From Limiplasma sp048370855 (lineage in GTDB: Bacteria; Bacillota; Clostridia; Christensenellales; Aristaeellaceae): a stretch of DNA of 64,000 nucleotides. Position numbers and translations under genes: made by a program. Numbering within the stretch: the first letter of the stretch is position 1; every line of letters begins with the position of its first letter. Positions 49,330-58,207 of this stretch are shown here, piece by piece. The notes beneath the pieces were generated by a model. It did not search any database, was not told where the DNA came from, and saw only the letters and a list, made by a program, of their open reading frames with translations. Location of the stretch: the NCBI GenBank assembly GCA_048370855.1, contig DBGEOK010000109.1, positions 1 through 64,000 of the forward strand, given 5' to 3'.

Positions 49330-50382
49330 TCAATCCATGGTGGCAATGGTTACATTCATGCCATAGCGAATGGACGCGTCAGGCTCAAAATCAATGCGAA
49401 CCCGATAACAGGTATCCTCGCTTGCGGAATCGGACAGGGCGGAGATGGAGCGCACGACGCCGCTCGCGGGCTCGGCGCTGTCCGCGCTCCAATCAAAGGT
49501 AAGCGACACGGTATCGCCGATGCCGATGGAGGCCAAATCGCTTTCGTTAATCAGCGCCTCGATCTGCATCGCCTCCGCAGGCCAAATGACGGCCACAACC
49601 GCGTTTTCCGAAACGGTCGCGCCCGGCTCCACGTTGATTTCGGCCACCACGCCAGCCTCCCCGGCGAGGATGGAAGGCTCGGCGGCGCTGCCGTCGAGCG
49701 TTTCCATCAGCAATGCGCCGCGCGTTACCGACTGACCCTCCGTTACCGCAACGGAGGCGACGCGGCCCGAAGCCGTAACCGCCACGGGCGCGTTGCGCGC
49801 CACGTCGCCGCGCCCGACGCGCTGGGTATCGCTGAAGGCCGCGTCCCGATACAGGTTGACGGATTCGCCCACCTTAAAGCTGCCATCGGTCACCTGCACG
49901 GTGTAGGCGCTTCCGTCCACGCCCGTAATCACGCCCACGCCGGCGCGCGCCGAGTCCGACCGGCTTCGCAGGTAAACCTGCTCGCCCACATACACCACCT
50001 TGGTTTCCACGGAATCATAGGCGTTTTCCGTGGAGGCCGATACGGTATAGGTCACATCGCTTTCCAGATAGATGCATGCTCCGTAGCGCTCCGCCACGGT
50101 ATCGGTCAGGCTGCCCGCCTGCGCAAACACAGCGGAAACCGTTCCGTCTACCTCGGCGTATACCTTGGTGGTGCGCAGCGCGGCTACCTCGTCGCCCGCG
50201 GCTACGTTTTGCCCCGCGGTGACGGATACGCTTTCCACAATGCCGCTCGCGGCCGCGTATACCTCGTGCGTGTAAGCGGCCGTCACCGTGCCGTCCAGCG
50301 ATACGGACTCGGCCAGTGCGGAAACGTTCAGCAGGGTAAGGGCGAGGCTGGTCAGAAAAATGCGTTTGAACAATCGTTTCAT
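49330..50382 (-). CDS. Secreted lipoyl-domain (HlyD-like) protein, first of a tandem pair
   Basis: 350 residues, signal peptide ending SALA-ES, and the same architecture as its downstream paralogue: VYAAASGIVESVSVTAGQNVAAGDEV, central ETKVVYVGEQVYLRSRSD, then SILAGEAGVVAEINVEPGATVSENAVV and a C-terminal barrel. The two proteins align end to end, indicating a local duplication. GGAG site; 24 nt after the FtsX-like permease gene. No lipobox or anchor seen. Confidence 0.8.
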   Translation of the reverse strand: MKRLFKRIFLTSLALTLLNVSALAESVSLDGTVTAAYTHEVYAAASGIVESVSVTAGQNVAAGDEVAALRTTKVYAEVDGTVSAVFAQAGSLTDTVAERYGACIYLESDVTYTVSASTENAYDSVETKVVYVGEQVYLRSRSDSARAGVGVITGVDGSAYTVQVTDGSFKVGESVNLYRDAAFSDTQRVGRGDVARNAPVAVTASGRVASVAVTEGQSVTRGALLMETLDGSAAEPSILAGEAGVVAEINVEPGATVSENAVVAVIWPAEAMQIEALINESDLASIGIGDTVSLTFDWSADSAEPASGVVRSISALSDSASEDTCYRVRIDFEPDASIRYGMNVTIATMD

Positions 50383-50406
50383 AAAGGGGTTACTCCTTTC
50401 CGGTAA

Positions 50407-51618
50407 TCACATGGAGCGCAGCGCGTCGATGGGGTTGAGCTTGCTGGCCTTGCGCGCGGGCGCCCAGCCGAACACAATGCCCACGGCTGCCGAGAACCCA
50501 ACGCCAAGGGCGATCGCGCCGGCGGAGAGAACAAATTCGGTTCCCATCACATTGGTCAGGATGATGGACAGCAGCAAGCCGAGCGCAACGCCCACGATGC
50601 CGCCGATCATCGAAAGCAAGAAGGATTCGATCAAAAACTGCGTCTGAATTTGCCACGGTATCGCCCCGAGCGCCTTTTTAAGACCGATTTCCATCGTGCG
50701 TTCGGTAACGGAGGTCAGCATCATGTTCATAATGCCGATGCCGCCAACCACCAGCGCAATGGACGCGATACCCGCCAGCAGCGCGGTCATCATGGAAAGC
50801 ATTTGCTCCATGGTATCCTCCACGCTGCTCATGGTGGTCACCTCGAAGCAGTCGTCCTCATAGGAAAACATCGCGTCCATCGCGCTCTCGATTTGCGAGG
50901 CGGCCGTGTCGGAATCCACATCCTCGTACAGGTATACGGTGAAGGAGGTCACAAGGCTCTCGTTGTTCATCTTGAGCGCCGTGGTATAGGGAACGAGGAT
51001 GTTGGGCGTGCCTGAGAACATGCTGCTGATGCTTTCCGTATCCTCTGTCGAAAACAGGCCGACCACCGAAAACGGAATGCCGTCGATATACAGCATTTCC
51101 CCTACCGGGTCCACGCCGTAGAAGAAGGTTTCCACCATCTCCGAATCCACGAGGCACACAAAGGATTGATTGTCCTCGTCCACCACGTTCAGCTTCCGGC
51201 CACGCGTAATCACATTCTCGTTGGTTTGGAAGTAGAAGGCGTTTTTGCCCGAAACCGTGATGCGGGTTTCGTAGGCGCCGCCGTGCGAGACGCGGGAGGA
51301 AAGCGTCACCGTGGGCGTGATGCCCTCGATCACGTCCAGCTCGGTCAGCTCGGCCAGGTCTTGCTTGCTCATGCCCTCCTTGAGGTCGCTGCCCGTGACG
51401 GAAACCGTCAGCGTGCCCGCGCCCATGGAAGAAAAGCTGCCCGCCAGCGAGCCCGACACGCCCGAAATGGTGGTAATGAGCGCGATGACCGCCGTGACGC
51501 CGATGAGGATGCCCAGCACCGTCAGGAAGGAGCGTACCTTGTTGGACCAGATGTTTTCCAGCGACATGATGACGCACTCACGAAGCATCACCAGGGTACT
51601 GCGTACTTTTTTAATCAT
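50407..51618 (-). CDS. MacB-type ABC exporter permease
   Basis: 403 residues. One N-terminal membrane helix (NKVRSFLTVLGILIGVTAVIAL), a large extracellular MacB-PCD domain (about 45-275), then three helices of the FtsX domain (IASIALVVGGIGIMNMML, SVTERTMEIGLKKALGA, PARKASKLNPIDALRSM). Such type VII transporters drive mechanical export of peptides or antibiotics rather than translocate through the membrane. Overlaps the ATPase gene by 8 nt. Confidence 0.93.
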   Translation of the reverse strand: MIKKVRSTLVMLRECVIMSLENIWSNKVRSFLTVLGILIGVTAVIALITTISGVSGSLAGSFSSMGAGTLTVSVTGSDLKEGMSKQDLAELTELDVIEGITPTVTLSSRVSHGGAYETRITVSGKNAFYFQTNENVITRGRKLNVVDEDNQSFVCLVDSEMVETFFYGVDPVGEMLYIDGIPFSVVGLFSTEDTESISSMFSGTPNILVPYTTALKMNNESLVTSFTVYLYEDVDSDTAASQIESAMDAMFSYEDDCFEVTTMSSVEDTMEQMLSMMTALLAGIASIALVVGGIGIMNMMLTSVTERTMEIGLKKALGAIPWQIQTQFLIESFLLSMIGGIVGVALGLLLSIILTNVMGTEFVLSAGAIALGVGFSAAVGIVFGWAPARKASKLNPIDALRSM

Positions 51619-52309
51619 CGCCGGTTTCTCCTCCCTCCGTCAGCACGCCGTCGATGATATGCACCACGCGGCGCGCGCAGGCCGCGATGTTCATATCGTG
51701 CGTGATCATGATAATGGTGCGACCTTCGTCGCTCAGCTCCTGAAACAGGCGCATCACCTGCTTGCCCGTTTTTTGATCCAGCGCGCCTGTGGGTTCGTCC
51801 GCAAGCAGTAGGCGCGGATTGCCCACCAGGGCGCGGGCGATGGCTACGCGCTGCTGCTGTCCGCCCGAAAGCTGGTTGGGAAAGTGATGGAGCCGATCGC
51901 CAAGCCCGACGCGAACGAGCATTTCGCGGGCGCGGATATGGCGCTCCTTGGGTGGCACGCCCGCGTAGATGAGCGGAATTTCTACATTGCGAAGGGCGTT
52001 GAGGCGGGGCAGTAGCTGGGAGTTTTGAAAAATGAAGCCGATTTCCTTGCTGCGCAGCCTCGCCAGCTCCAATTCGTTCATCTCCTCCACTTTTTGGCCG
52101 TCCAGCCAATAGGCGCCCGAGGTGGGCGTGTCCAGACAGCCGATCAGGTTCATCAGCGTGGATTTGCCGCTGCCCGAAGGCCCCAGCACGGACAGGTATT
52201 CGCCCTTTTCGATGCTTAGGTGGACGTCCTTTAGGATGTGCATCTCTTCATCGCCCATTTGGTAGAACTTATTGATGCCATCCATTTCAAAGAACGGGGA
52301 AGCTGTCAT
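51611..52309 (-). CDS. MacB/LolD-type ABC exporter ATPase
   Basis: 232 residues, single NBD. Walker A GPSGSGKST, Q-loop region FIFQNSQLLPRLNA, signature LSGGQQQRVAIARAL, Walker B LLLADEPTGALD and switch His in MITHDMNIAACARR. Overlaps the adaptor gene upstream by 4 nt and the permease gene downstream by 8 nt, so adaptor, ATPase and permease are coupled. Confidence 0.95.
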   Translation of the reverse strand: MTASPFFEMDGINKFYQMGDEEMHILKDVHLSIEKGEYLSVLGPSGSGKSTLMNLIGCLDTPTSGAYWLDGQKVEEMNELELARLRSKEIGFIFQNSQLLPRLNALRNVEIPLIYAGVPPKERHIRAREMLVRVGLGDRLHHFPNQLSGGQQQRVAIARALVGNPRLLLADEPTGALDQKTGKQVMRLFQELSDEGRTIIMITHDMNIAACARRVVHIIDGVLTEGGETGDD

Positions 52310-53325
52310 GGCATACCACCGCCAAAACCGCCGGAGGGCATGCTGCCGGGATCGAAGTTGGAAAAGTCTATAGAGGGCATGTCGCCGCCGCCCATGGGAG
52401 GCGTCATCTGCTGGGCGCCGAACAGCCCGGAAAGCAGACCGCCCGAGGCGTTCTCCACCTGAACCTCCACGTATACCTCGTCGCCCGCGGACAGGCCGCT
52501 TTTGATCTCCACGTAGTTGCCGTTGCTGACGCCCACCTCGACGGGTACCTGCTCCAGCTCGCCCGCGTCGTTGTACATGTATACATAGGCGCTGTTGGAG
52601 GCGTCGAAGCTGAGCGCGTCCATCTTGAGCACTACCACGTTTTGGGCTTCCTCCTGCGGAATGGTCACGGTAACCTGCATGCCGGGGTACACGCCCTCGT
52701 CCACATCCACATAGGCGGTAGCCGTATAATAGGCCACGCTGCCCGATGCGGAGGAGATGTAGTCGATGCCCGAGATGGTGGACTCAAACGCCTTTTCGGT
52801 CGCCGTGGCGGTCACGGTGCAGCTTTGGCCGACCGCGACATCGGAAATGTCGTATTCATCCACGCGTACATTGACCTTCATGTGGTTGAAATCCGCGATC
52901 TGCACTAGCGCGTCGCCTGCGCTGACCTCGTCGCCCGCACTGACGCTGAGGGTGTTCACCCGCGCGTCAAAATCCGCCGTGACGGTATCGCCGTTGCCTA
53001 GCCGAAGCAGCTTATCGCCCTTCTTCACCTCGTCGCCAGCCGCCACGTACACGGCGCGCACGGTGGTGTCGGCCTCGGAGGAATAGGTTTGGCTGTCGAT
53101 CAGGTTCAAGCTGCCCGAGAAGCTCAGCGCGTTGGAGATGCTTCCGATGGAAGCGGTGTAGCCTGTGTAGGTGACGGTATATTCCTGCCGAAGCGACGAG
53201 TAGGCATACCAGCCGCCCGCGAGAATGAGCGCGAGCGCCAAGAATACGGTGATGATGCGCCGAAGAATGCGGCGCTTGCGCTTTGGCCGTTTCTTTACGG
53301 GAATGCTTTGCGCTTGTTCTGTCAT
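52306..53325 (-). CDS. MacA-like membrane-anchored adaptor protein
   Basis: 339 residues. Basic N-terminus then membrane helix (about 22-42), lipoyl halves RAVYVAAGDEVKKGDKLLRLG and VNTLSVSAGDEVSAGDALVQIADF, a beta-barrel domain and a Gly/Met/Pro-rich tail (QQMTPPMGGGDMPSIDF...). It lacks the long coiled-coil hairpin of Gram-negative MacA, as expected without an outer membrane. First gene of the exporter operon, divergent from the two-component system. Confidence 0.9.
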   Translation of the reverse strand: MTEQAQSIPVKKRPKRKRRILRRIITVFLALALILAGGWYAYSSLRQEYTVTYTGYTASIGSISNALSFSGSLNLIDSQTYSSEADTTVRAVYVAAGDEVKKGDKLLRLGNGDTVTADFDARVNTLSVSAGDEVSAGDALVQIADFNHMKVNVRVDEYDISDVAVGQSCTVTATATEKAFESTISGIDYISSASGSVAYYTATAYVDVDEGVYPGMQVTVTIPQEEAQNVVVLKMDALSFDASNSAYVYMYNDAGELEQVPVEVGVSNGNYVEIKSGLSAGDEVYVEVQVENASGGLLSGLFGAQQMTPPMGGGDMPSIDFSNFDPGSMPSGGFGGGMP

Positions 53326-53503
53326 GATGACCTTCCTTTCCTTTTTTCGGATATCCGGGATTCATCATACGGCCCGAACCTTATAAAACCCTTATAATCC
53401 AGGTGACGGTTTGTTAATTCCCTGTGAATGTTTTGGGAACAACCCATTTCGCCCTTGTGCGAAGCGAATGATATGTGGTATGGTTTGCGCGGAGGGATGC
53501 CGG

Positions 53504-54178
53504 ATGCGCATTTTGTATGCCGAAGATGAAATTGGCATGTCCCAGGCGGTTGCGGATGTGCTGACATACCGTAAGTACGCGGTGGATGTGGTGGACAACG
53601 GCGTGGACGCGCTGACCTACGCTACCGCGCAGCATTACGATCTGATGATTTTGGATATCATGCTGCCGGGCCTGGACGGGATCACCGTGGTGCGGGAGCT
53701 GCGCGCGGCGGGCGTTGCCGCGCCCGTGCTGCTGCTCACGGCCCGGAGCGAAACCGAGGATCGTGTCAGGGGGCTGGACGCGGGCGCGGACGATTACCTG
53801 CCCAAGCCCTTTGCCATGAGCGAGCTTTTGGCGCGAGTGCGGGCGCTGCTGCGCCGAAGGGAAACCTTCACGCCCGATCGGCTCTGCGTGGGCGATTTGG
53901 TGCTGGATCAAAAAAGCGTCATGCTTTGCTGCGGCGAAAGGAGCGTGCCGCTGTCCAGGCTGGAATTTCGGTTGATGGAGCTTTTCATGCGCCATCCCGG
54001 CATGGTGCTGTCCACCTCGCTGCTGCTGGAGCAGGCATGGGACGGCGTTTCCGATGCGGAGGTAGGCGCGGTTTGGGTATATATTTCTTATCTGCGCAAA
54101 AAATTGCACGCGCTTGACGCCCATGTGGTCATTCGCTCCAAGCGCGGCATCGGCTATTGCCTCGAGGTATCCGCATGA
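53504..54178 (+). CDS. OmpR-family response regulator
   Basis: 224 residues. Receiver domain with acidic EDE near the N-terminus, phospho-acceptor Asp in LMILDIMLPGLDG, Thr in LLLTARSE and Lys in YLPKPFAMSELLARV, then a winged-helix DNA-binding domain (LSRLEFRLMELFMRHPG, VWVYISYLRKKL). ATG 53504 follows GGAGGG by 7 nt. Its stop overlaps the kinase start (ATGA). Divergent from the exporter operon, which it most likely activates. Confidence 0.93.
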   Translation: MRILYAEDEIGMSQAVADVLTYRKYAVDVVDNGVDALTYATAQHYDLMILDIMLPGLDGITVVRELRAAGVAAPVLLLTARSETEDRVRGLDAGADDYLPKPFAMSELLARVRALLRRRETFTPDRLCVGDLVLDQKSVMLCCGERSVPLSRLEFRLMELFMRHPGMVLSTSLLLEQAWDGVSDAEVGAVWVYISYLRKKLHALDAHVVIRSKRGIGYCLEVSA

Positions 54179-55395
54179 AAAAGGCGTTGAAGCGTCGCTT
54201 CCTTTGGGCGTCCATGGCCGCCTTTGCCTTTTTTCTGGCGGTGGTCATCGGCGGCATCGTTGTCATGAATTACCTTGGCCTGGAGCGGACGTCGGATGAG
54301 CTGCTGGACGCAGTTTTCCTTCGCCAAAGCGGCGCGCCGCCGAGGCTTCCGCCCGATCTGTTCGGCTATCAGTTTGGGCAGGAGCCGCTCCCGACGGCGC
54401 TGTGCGTGGTGCGGGCGGACGCGCGGGGCCAGGTGCTTTCGGTAGAAGGCTCGGACGGCGGGCTGAACGGGGAAACGCTTGGCGACATTGTGCAGCGCGT
54501 TCTTTCAAGCGGAGAGACGGCGGGAAAGATGGGCTCGCGGAAGTTTCGCGTGGCCTATGAGGAGGACGGCACAGCCCGCATTGCGCTGCTGGATCAGACG
54601 ATTCAAATGATGGTGCTTTACGATGTGCTTCGCACGGGCGCGTTTGTGGCGGTTGTGAGCATGGCGGTGATGCTGCTCATTTTGCAGCCCGTGGGCAATT
54701 GGCTGGCAGGCGCGTGGCTGCGCAAAACCGAGCAGCAAAAGCGGTTTGTAACCGACGCGGGGCACGAGCTGAAAACGCCTGTGGCCATCATTCAATCCAA
54801 CGCCGACGCCATGGAAATGATCTTGGGGGAATCCGCTTACAGCCGCAACATTCAAAAGCAGACCGAAAGGCTGGACCGCCTCATCAGGCAGTTGTTGATG
54901 CTGGCGCGCATGGACGAGCTCCCGTATCGCGCGCGCAGGGAGCGGGTAGAGCTGAGCTCGCTGCTGGGCGAGGAACTGGCTTCCTTTGCCGAATCCATGG
55001 CGGCGCGTGAAATGCGCCTTGAAAAACAGATTGCGGCAGGAACCGTGCTGCGCGCTGATCGGGAAAGCCTCGGGCAGCTCATTGGGCTTTTGATGGACAA
55101 CGCCATTTGCTACGGCAAACGCGGGAGCGTCATCCGCGTAAGCGCGGCGCGGGAACGAAGGCGCGTTCGCCTTGTGTTTGCCAATACGGTGGACAAGCTG
55201 CCGCCCTGCGAGCCGCAAAGGCTGCTGGAGCGCTTCAGCCGCGCCGACAGCGCCCGGACGCAGAACGACCAAAGCGGCTGCGGCATCGGGCTGAGCGCGG
55301 CGGATTCCATCGCGCGGATGCATCGCGGCAGCGTAACGGTGGAGTACCCCGACGCCGAAACCTTCCGCGTCACGGTGCTGCTCAGCCGATTTTGA
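54175..55395 (+). CDS. Sensor histidine kinase
   Basis: 406 residues. Two membrane segments (about 11-35 and 155-178) enclose an extracellular sensor region of about 115 residues. HisKA box with phospho-His in TDAGHELKTPVAII, N box LMDNAICYGKRGS and G box GCGIGLSAADSIA; no clear HAMP domain. Partner of the response regulator just upstream. Its stop is followed 130 nt later by the exported nitroreductase-like gene. Confidence 0.92.
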   Translation: MKKALKRRFLWASMAAFAFFLAVVIGGIVVMNYLGLERTSDELLDAVFLRQSGAPPRLPPDLFGYQFGQEPLPTALCVVRADARGQVLSVEGSDGGLNGETLGDIVQRVLSSGETAGKMGSRKFRVAYEEDGTARIALLDQTIQMMVLYDVLRTGAFVAVVSMAVMLLILQPVGNWLAGAWLRKTEQQKRFVTDAGHELKTPVAIIQSNADAMEMILGESAYSRNIQKQTERLDRLIRQLLMLARMDELPYRARRERVELSSLLGEELASFAESMAAREMRLEKQIAAGTVLRADRESLGQLIGLLMDNAICYGKRGSVIRVSAARERRRVRLVFANTVDKLPPCEPQRLLERFSRADSARTQNDQSGCGIGLSAADSIARMHRGSVTVEYPDAETFRVTVLLSRF

Positions 55396-55525
55396 TTCAC
55401 GCAACTTTCACCTGTCGCACACTTCCGCAATCAGGCTGTTTTAAGGTTGATCCCGTATACTCGGATTACGGCGGCGGCTCCGAGGCTGCCGCGCCGAAAA
55501 GAAAGCGGGAAGGAGACTGAAGAAC

Positions 55526-56212
55526 ATGAAGTGGAAAAAAACCGCCCAAGCCCTTGTGATGACGCTCGCGCTGGTTGCCGCCCCGGTCGTCGCGCAGGCC
55601 CAGGACGCGCTGACCACGGTGATGTCGGCGGGAACCACGCAGGCGTTCAGCGACGAGGAGGTTTCTATGGCGGACCTTCACACCATTTTGGAGGCGGGGC
55701 TCAAGGCGACGAGCGCCATCAACCAACAGCCTTGGTTTTTTGTGGCGGTTACCAACAAGGAAGTCATGAACGAGCTGTCGTCGGGCATGGGAGCCCCCGC
55801 GGACATGCCTGCCGACGCGCCGGCTGATTTCCCCGCCGCGCCGGCCGAGGACGAAACGGCGCCCGCGGCAAGCATGACCGTCAAGGCTTCGTTGGGCGAT
55901 TCGCCGGCCGCCATCATCATTTACATGGATCAAAGCACCGCCTCGCCCAACCCGGATTTTGATTGCGGCTTGGCCTGCCAGAACATGGTGGTCGCCGCTG
56001 CCTCGCTGGGCTATGGCGCCAAGATCATTTCTTCGCCCACCCATTCGCTCAACGGGGCGGAGCATGATGCCATTTGCGAAAAGCTGGGCGTGGATAAGTC
56101 GCTGCAGGCGGTGGCGGTGTTGCTTGTCGGTCGGGCGGACGCGCAAGCCGACGCCGTCAGCAGCGCGTCCCTGCGAAGCGCGCTGGGCGAAAAGGTAAGC
56201 TTTGTGGAGTAA
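55526..56212 (+). CDS. Exported nitroreductase-family protein
   Basis: 228 residues. A strong Sec signal (residues 1-26, APVVAQAQ) precedes a nitroreductase domain: VSMADLHTILEAGLKATSAINQQPWFFVAVTNKEVMNEL, then SPAAIIIYMDQ, CGLACQNMVVAAASLGYGAKIISSP and KLGVDKSLQAVAVLLVGRA. An Ala/Pro/Asp-rich insertion lies at about residues 90-115. The usual Arg-Ser-x-Arg FMN-phosphate motif before the first helix is replaced by AGTTQAF. Family members are cytoplasmic FMN enzymes, so export is unusual. Good GGAGG site; same strand as the two-component genes. Confidence 0.82.
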   Translation: MKWKKTAQALVMTLALVAAPVVAQAQDALTTVMSAGTTQAFSDEEVSMADLHTILEAGLKATSAINQQPWFFVAVTNKEVMNELSSGMGAPADMPADAPADFPAAPAEDETAPAASMTVKASLGDSPAAIIIYMDQSTASPNPDFDCGLACQNMVVAAASLGYGAKIISSPTHSLNGAEHDAICEKLGVDKSLQAVAVLLVGRADAQADAVSSASLRSALGEKVSFVE

Positions 56213-56242
56213 AGCGCAAGCACATACAGACAGATGAAAAAA

Positions 56243-56274
56243 GGAAGCTTTCGTCCAAACGGGCGAAGGCTTCC
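56243..56274 (-). terminator. Hairpin with T-tract on the minus strand
   Basis: A 14-bp stem with two G-T pairs (56243-56256 with 56261-56274) and loop AAAC. T6 flanks it only on the minus strand, so it would stop leftward transcripts, although no leftward gene is recognised before tRNA-Val. Confidence 0.55.
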
Positions 56275-57093
56275 TGGCGCGATGCCGCTCTTGCGTTCAA
56301 GGGGCGCAGCCTGTCCGCCCGCAAGCTGTACGGCTTTGCCATCATAAACAGCAAAGGCTATGATGCGCGGGAACGGAGCGCATGAGACGGATCAGGCATT
56401 CCGCACCTGTTTCAGCCGCCTGTTCCGCAGCGAATACCGCCTCCGGCAACCGCCACATGCGACGCTGCATGGGGGCCGCCAAACCGCTATTGGGCGAGCC
56501 GCTATTGGAGGAGCGCCCCAAATGCCGCCCAATTCATCCCCAAACAATACGATGCAGACGCCTGTCATCAGCCCGCCGTGGGAGGACGCGCAGGGGGAAA
56601 TCCGCCGGAGCAGTCGCGGCGCGGTCGTGGTTGCTTTGCGAGCCGGGCCATGGCGGCAACGCTGCGCTCTTTGGTGGAAAGGTCTGTGAAATACGGGCGC
56701 GAATCTGCGTATCCGGACGAGAAGGCTCCGGGCGCTTATCTTCCAACCGTACCGTCTCTATGCCGTAGCCGGTCTCCACCCCCGCCAGGTTCGGCATGAT
56801 CCTATTTGTATTGCTCTATGCTGGATATACACGCCGGAATGGGCAGCCCTATCGTCGCTACTGGTGGCAAAGTTGTATTCGGCGCCGGGATGGCCGGAGC
56901 GGCTTTCATCCAATGCTCTTTTTTAATGGTTCGCGATGCGAAGGAATAACCATAGGGCTTCCAAACGCTTGAAATATCAGGCCGCTTTTCTTGCGTTTAA
57001 AGGTGAACCTTTTCGTGGTCAGACTGTCTCAAAACGCGATTTTAGGCCTTGAAAGATGTCATACATGGCTGCGGTAACAGCCAAACAATACAT
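56275..57093. other. Gene-poor region of about 800 bp
   Basis: Short open frames exist on both strands (for example minus strand 56534-56797), but none has a ribosome site or recognisable domain. Possibly decayed coding DNA. TGTCTCAAAACG at 57025-57036 recurs at 57100-57111. Confidence 0.4.
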
Positions 57094-57135
57094 AAAAAGT
57101 GTCTCAAAACGTTGATTTTCAACGTTTTGAGACAC
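57094..57135 (-). terminator. tRNA-Val terminator
   Basis: GTGTCTCAAAACGTTGA (57099-57115) pairs perfectly with 57119-57135 around TTT, 17 bp, and is followed on the minus strand by T5. It begins 5 nt after the tRNA 3' end. Confidence 0.85.
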
Positions 57136-57139
57136 TTTG

Positions 57140-57215
57140 TGGTGGTCTGTACTGGACTCGAACCAGTGACCCCATCGATGTGAACGATGTGCTCTACCAA
57201 CTGAGCCAACAGACC
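57140..57215 (-). tRNA. tRNA-Val (anticodon CAC)
   Basis: Minus-strand cloverleaf: acceptor GGTCTGT/ACAGACC, D arm GGCTCAGTTGGTAGAGC, anticodon stem CATCG/CGATG with loop TTCACAT (anticodon CAC), T arm GTTCGAGTC, discriminator A and encoded CCA. Confidence 0.95.
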
Positions 57216-57244
57216 ATTCGCCATCTTCTTCAACGACGATAAAT

Positions 57245-57273
57245 ATTATAGCAGAATATTTTTGTCCCGTCAA
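57245..57273 (-). promoter_or_regulatory. tRNA-Val promoter
   Basis: Minus-strand TTGACG (57273-57268) and perfect TATAAT (57250-57245), 17-bp spacer. Confidence 0.85.
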
Positions 57274-57576
57274 GTTTTCTTTCAAATATCCTCAGGGATT
57301 CACTTTAATCATAAATAAACAACTGTCTCCACGAATCACTGCTTTTTCCATTAAGGAAGAGAAAAGAACATAATGAAGAGCTACATAAACAAATTGTAAG
57401 CTGTAAAAGGACATGATTCTCAAAATTTAAGACCATGTCTCCCCGTCAAGAATAGAACGTTCTGTGGATGCGCTAGAAAGGTTCTGCCGTTCTGACTGAC
57501 TACTGTTTTGACTACTTCACAAGGGCGTAAAAGCATCTTTTTATGCTATATTATGCAATATAAAAACAATAAGAAG
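57274..57576. other. AT-rich spacer between two tRNA genes
   Basis: About 300 bp, visibly lower in G+C than the rest of the window; no coding frame with a ribosome site. Could be remnant DNA next to the tRNA-Arg 3' end, but no integrase or repeated tRNA 3' fragment is found. Confidence 0.4.
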
Positions 57577-57603
57577 GCCCGCAATCCTAAATGGATTGCG
57601 GGC
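57577..57603 (-). terminator. tRNA-Arg terminator
   Basis: GCCCGCAATCC (57577-57587) pairs with GGATTGCGGGC (57593-57603), perfect 11-bp stem, loop of five. On the minus strand CTTCTTATTGTTTTT follows. Begins 5 nt after the tRNA end. Confidence 0.75.
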
Positions 57604-57608
57604 TCCCC

Positions 57609-57685
57609 TGGTATGCCCGGCAGGGTTCGAACCTGTGGCCTTCAGAGTCGGAGTCTGACGCTCTATCCATCTGAGCTACGGGCAC
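57609..57685 (-). tRNA. tRNA-Arg (anticodon CCG)
   Basis: Minus-strand cloverleaf: acceptor GTGCCCG/CGGGCAT (one G-T pair), D arm AGCTCAGATGGATAGAGC, anticodon stem TCAGA/TCTGA with loop CTCCGAC (anticodon CCG, reads CGG), T arm GTTCGAACC, encoded CCA. Confidence 0.95.
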
Positions 57686-57711
57686 CCATCCACGCCAAAA
57701 GGCGCTTTCTT

Positions 57712-57740
57712 ATTGTAGCGAAAGGTTATCGTATTGTCAA
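57712..57740 (-). promoter_or_regulatory. tRNA-Arg promoter
   Basis: Minus-strand TTGACA (57740-57735) and TACAAT (57717-57712), 17-bp spacer. Confidence 0.85.
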
Positions 57741-58207
57741 GCAGAGATTCGCCCGGCGACGGAAACCATCCTTCCGCTGATTCGGCGCAATGTTGAAACA
57801 ACGCTTTATCGACTCTATCATGTTTGATCGCCGGTTTTTCATTGCGGGAATGGACGGACCGCAAGCGGGCAAAGCGGGCGGGAAACCCGTAATTCCCCAT
57901 ATCCTCCCGGCTCGGCAAAAGGCTATTCGACCGCCGCGTCTTCCTCGCCAAAGATATGCGAAGATTCCCCAAGCAGCGGAAGGAAACGCGGGATCATCGG
58001 TTCGCGCGGAATCTACGGCGAAAAAATGGTTTTGATCCATCTGAAGCGCTTGGAAAGCCAGGCCTCTGCCCGACAGGGGATGGAGGGCCGCGCGCCGCTT
58101 CCTGTGGCGGGAAAGCGCCAGCGAAGGGAAAACACAGGCAGAAGGCTGCGTATCGGGCTTTCGGCGGCAGCCCGAGCCGCCGACCGGGGAACGCCATCAG
58201 GCCGGGC
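57741..58207. other. Non-coding region after the GH2 gene
   Basis: No supported gene. A hairpin TCGGGC/GCCCGA (58153-58175) without a nearby T-run is the only structure seen that might end the GH2 message. Confidence 0.35.

Noticed and set aside
56382..56768. Possible gene of 128 codons on the plus strand
   Set aside because: No ribosome site, Arg/Ser/Cys-rich composition typical of out-of-frame reading, no domain.
57274..57608. Integrated element at tRNA-Arg
   Set aside because: The AT-rich spacer and tRNA location are suggestive, but there is no integrase, no duplicated tRNA 3' end and no cargo.
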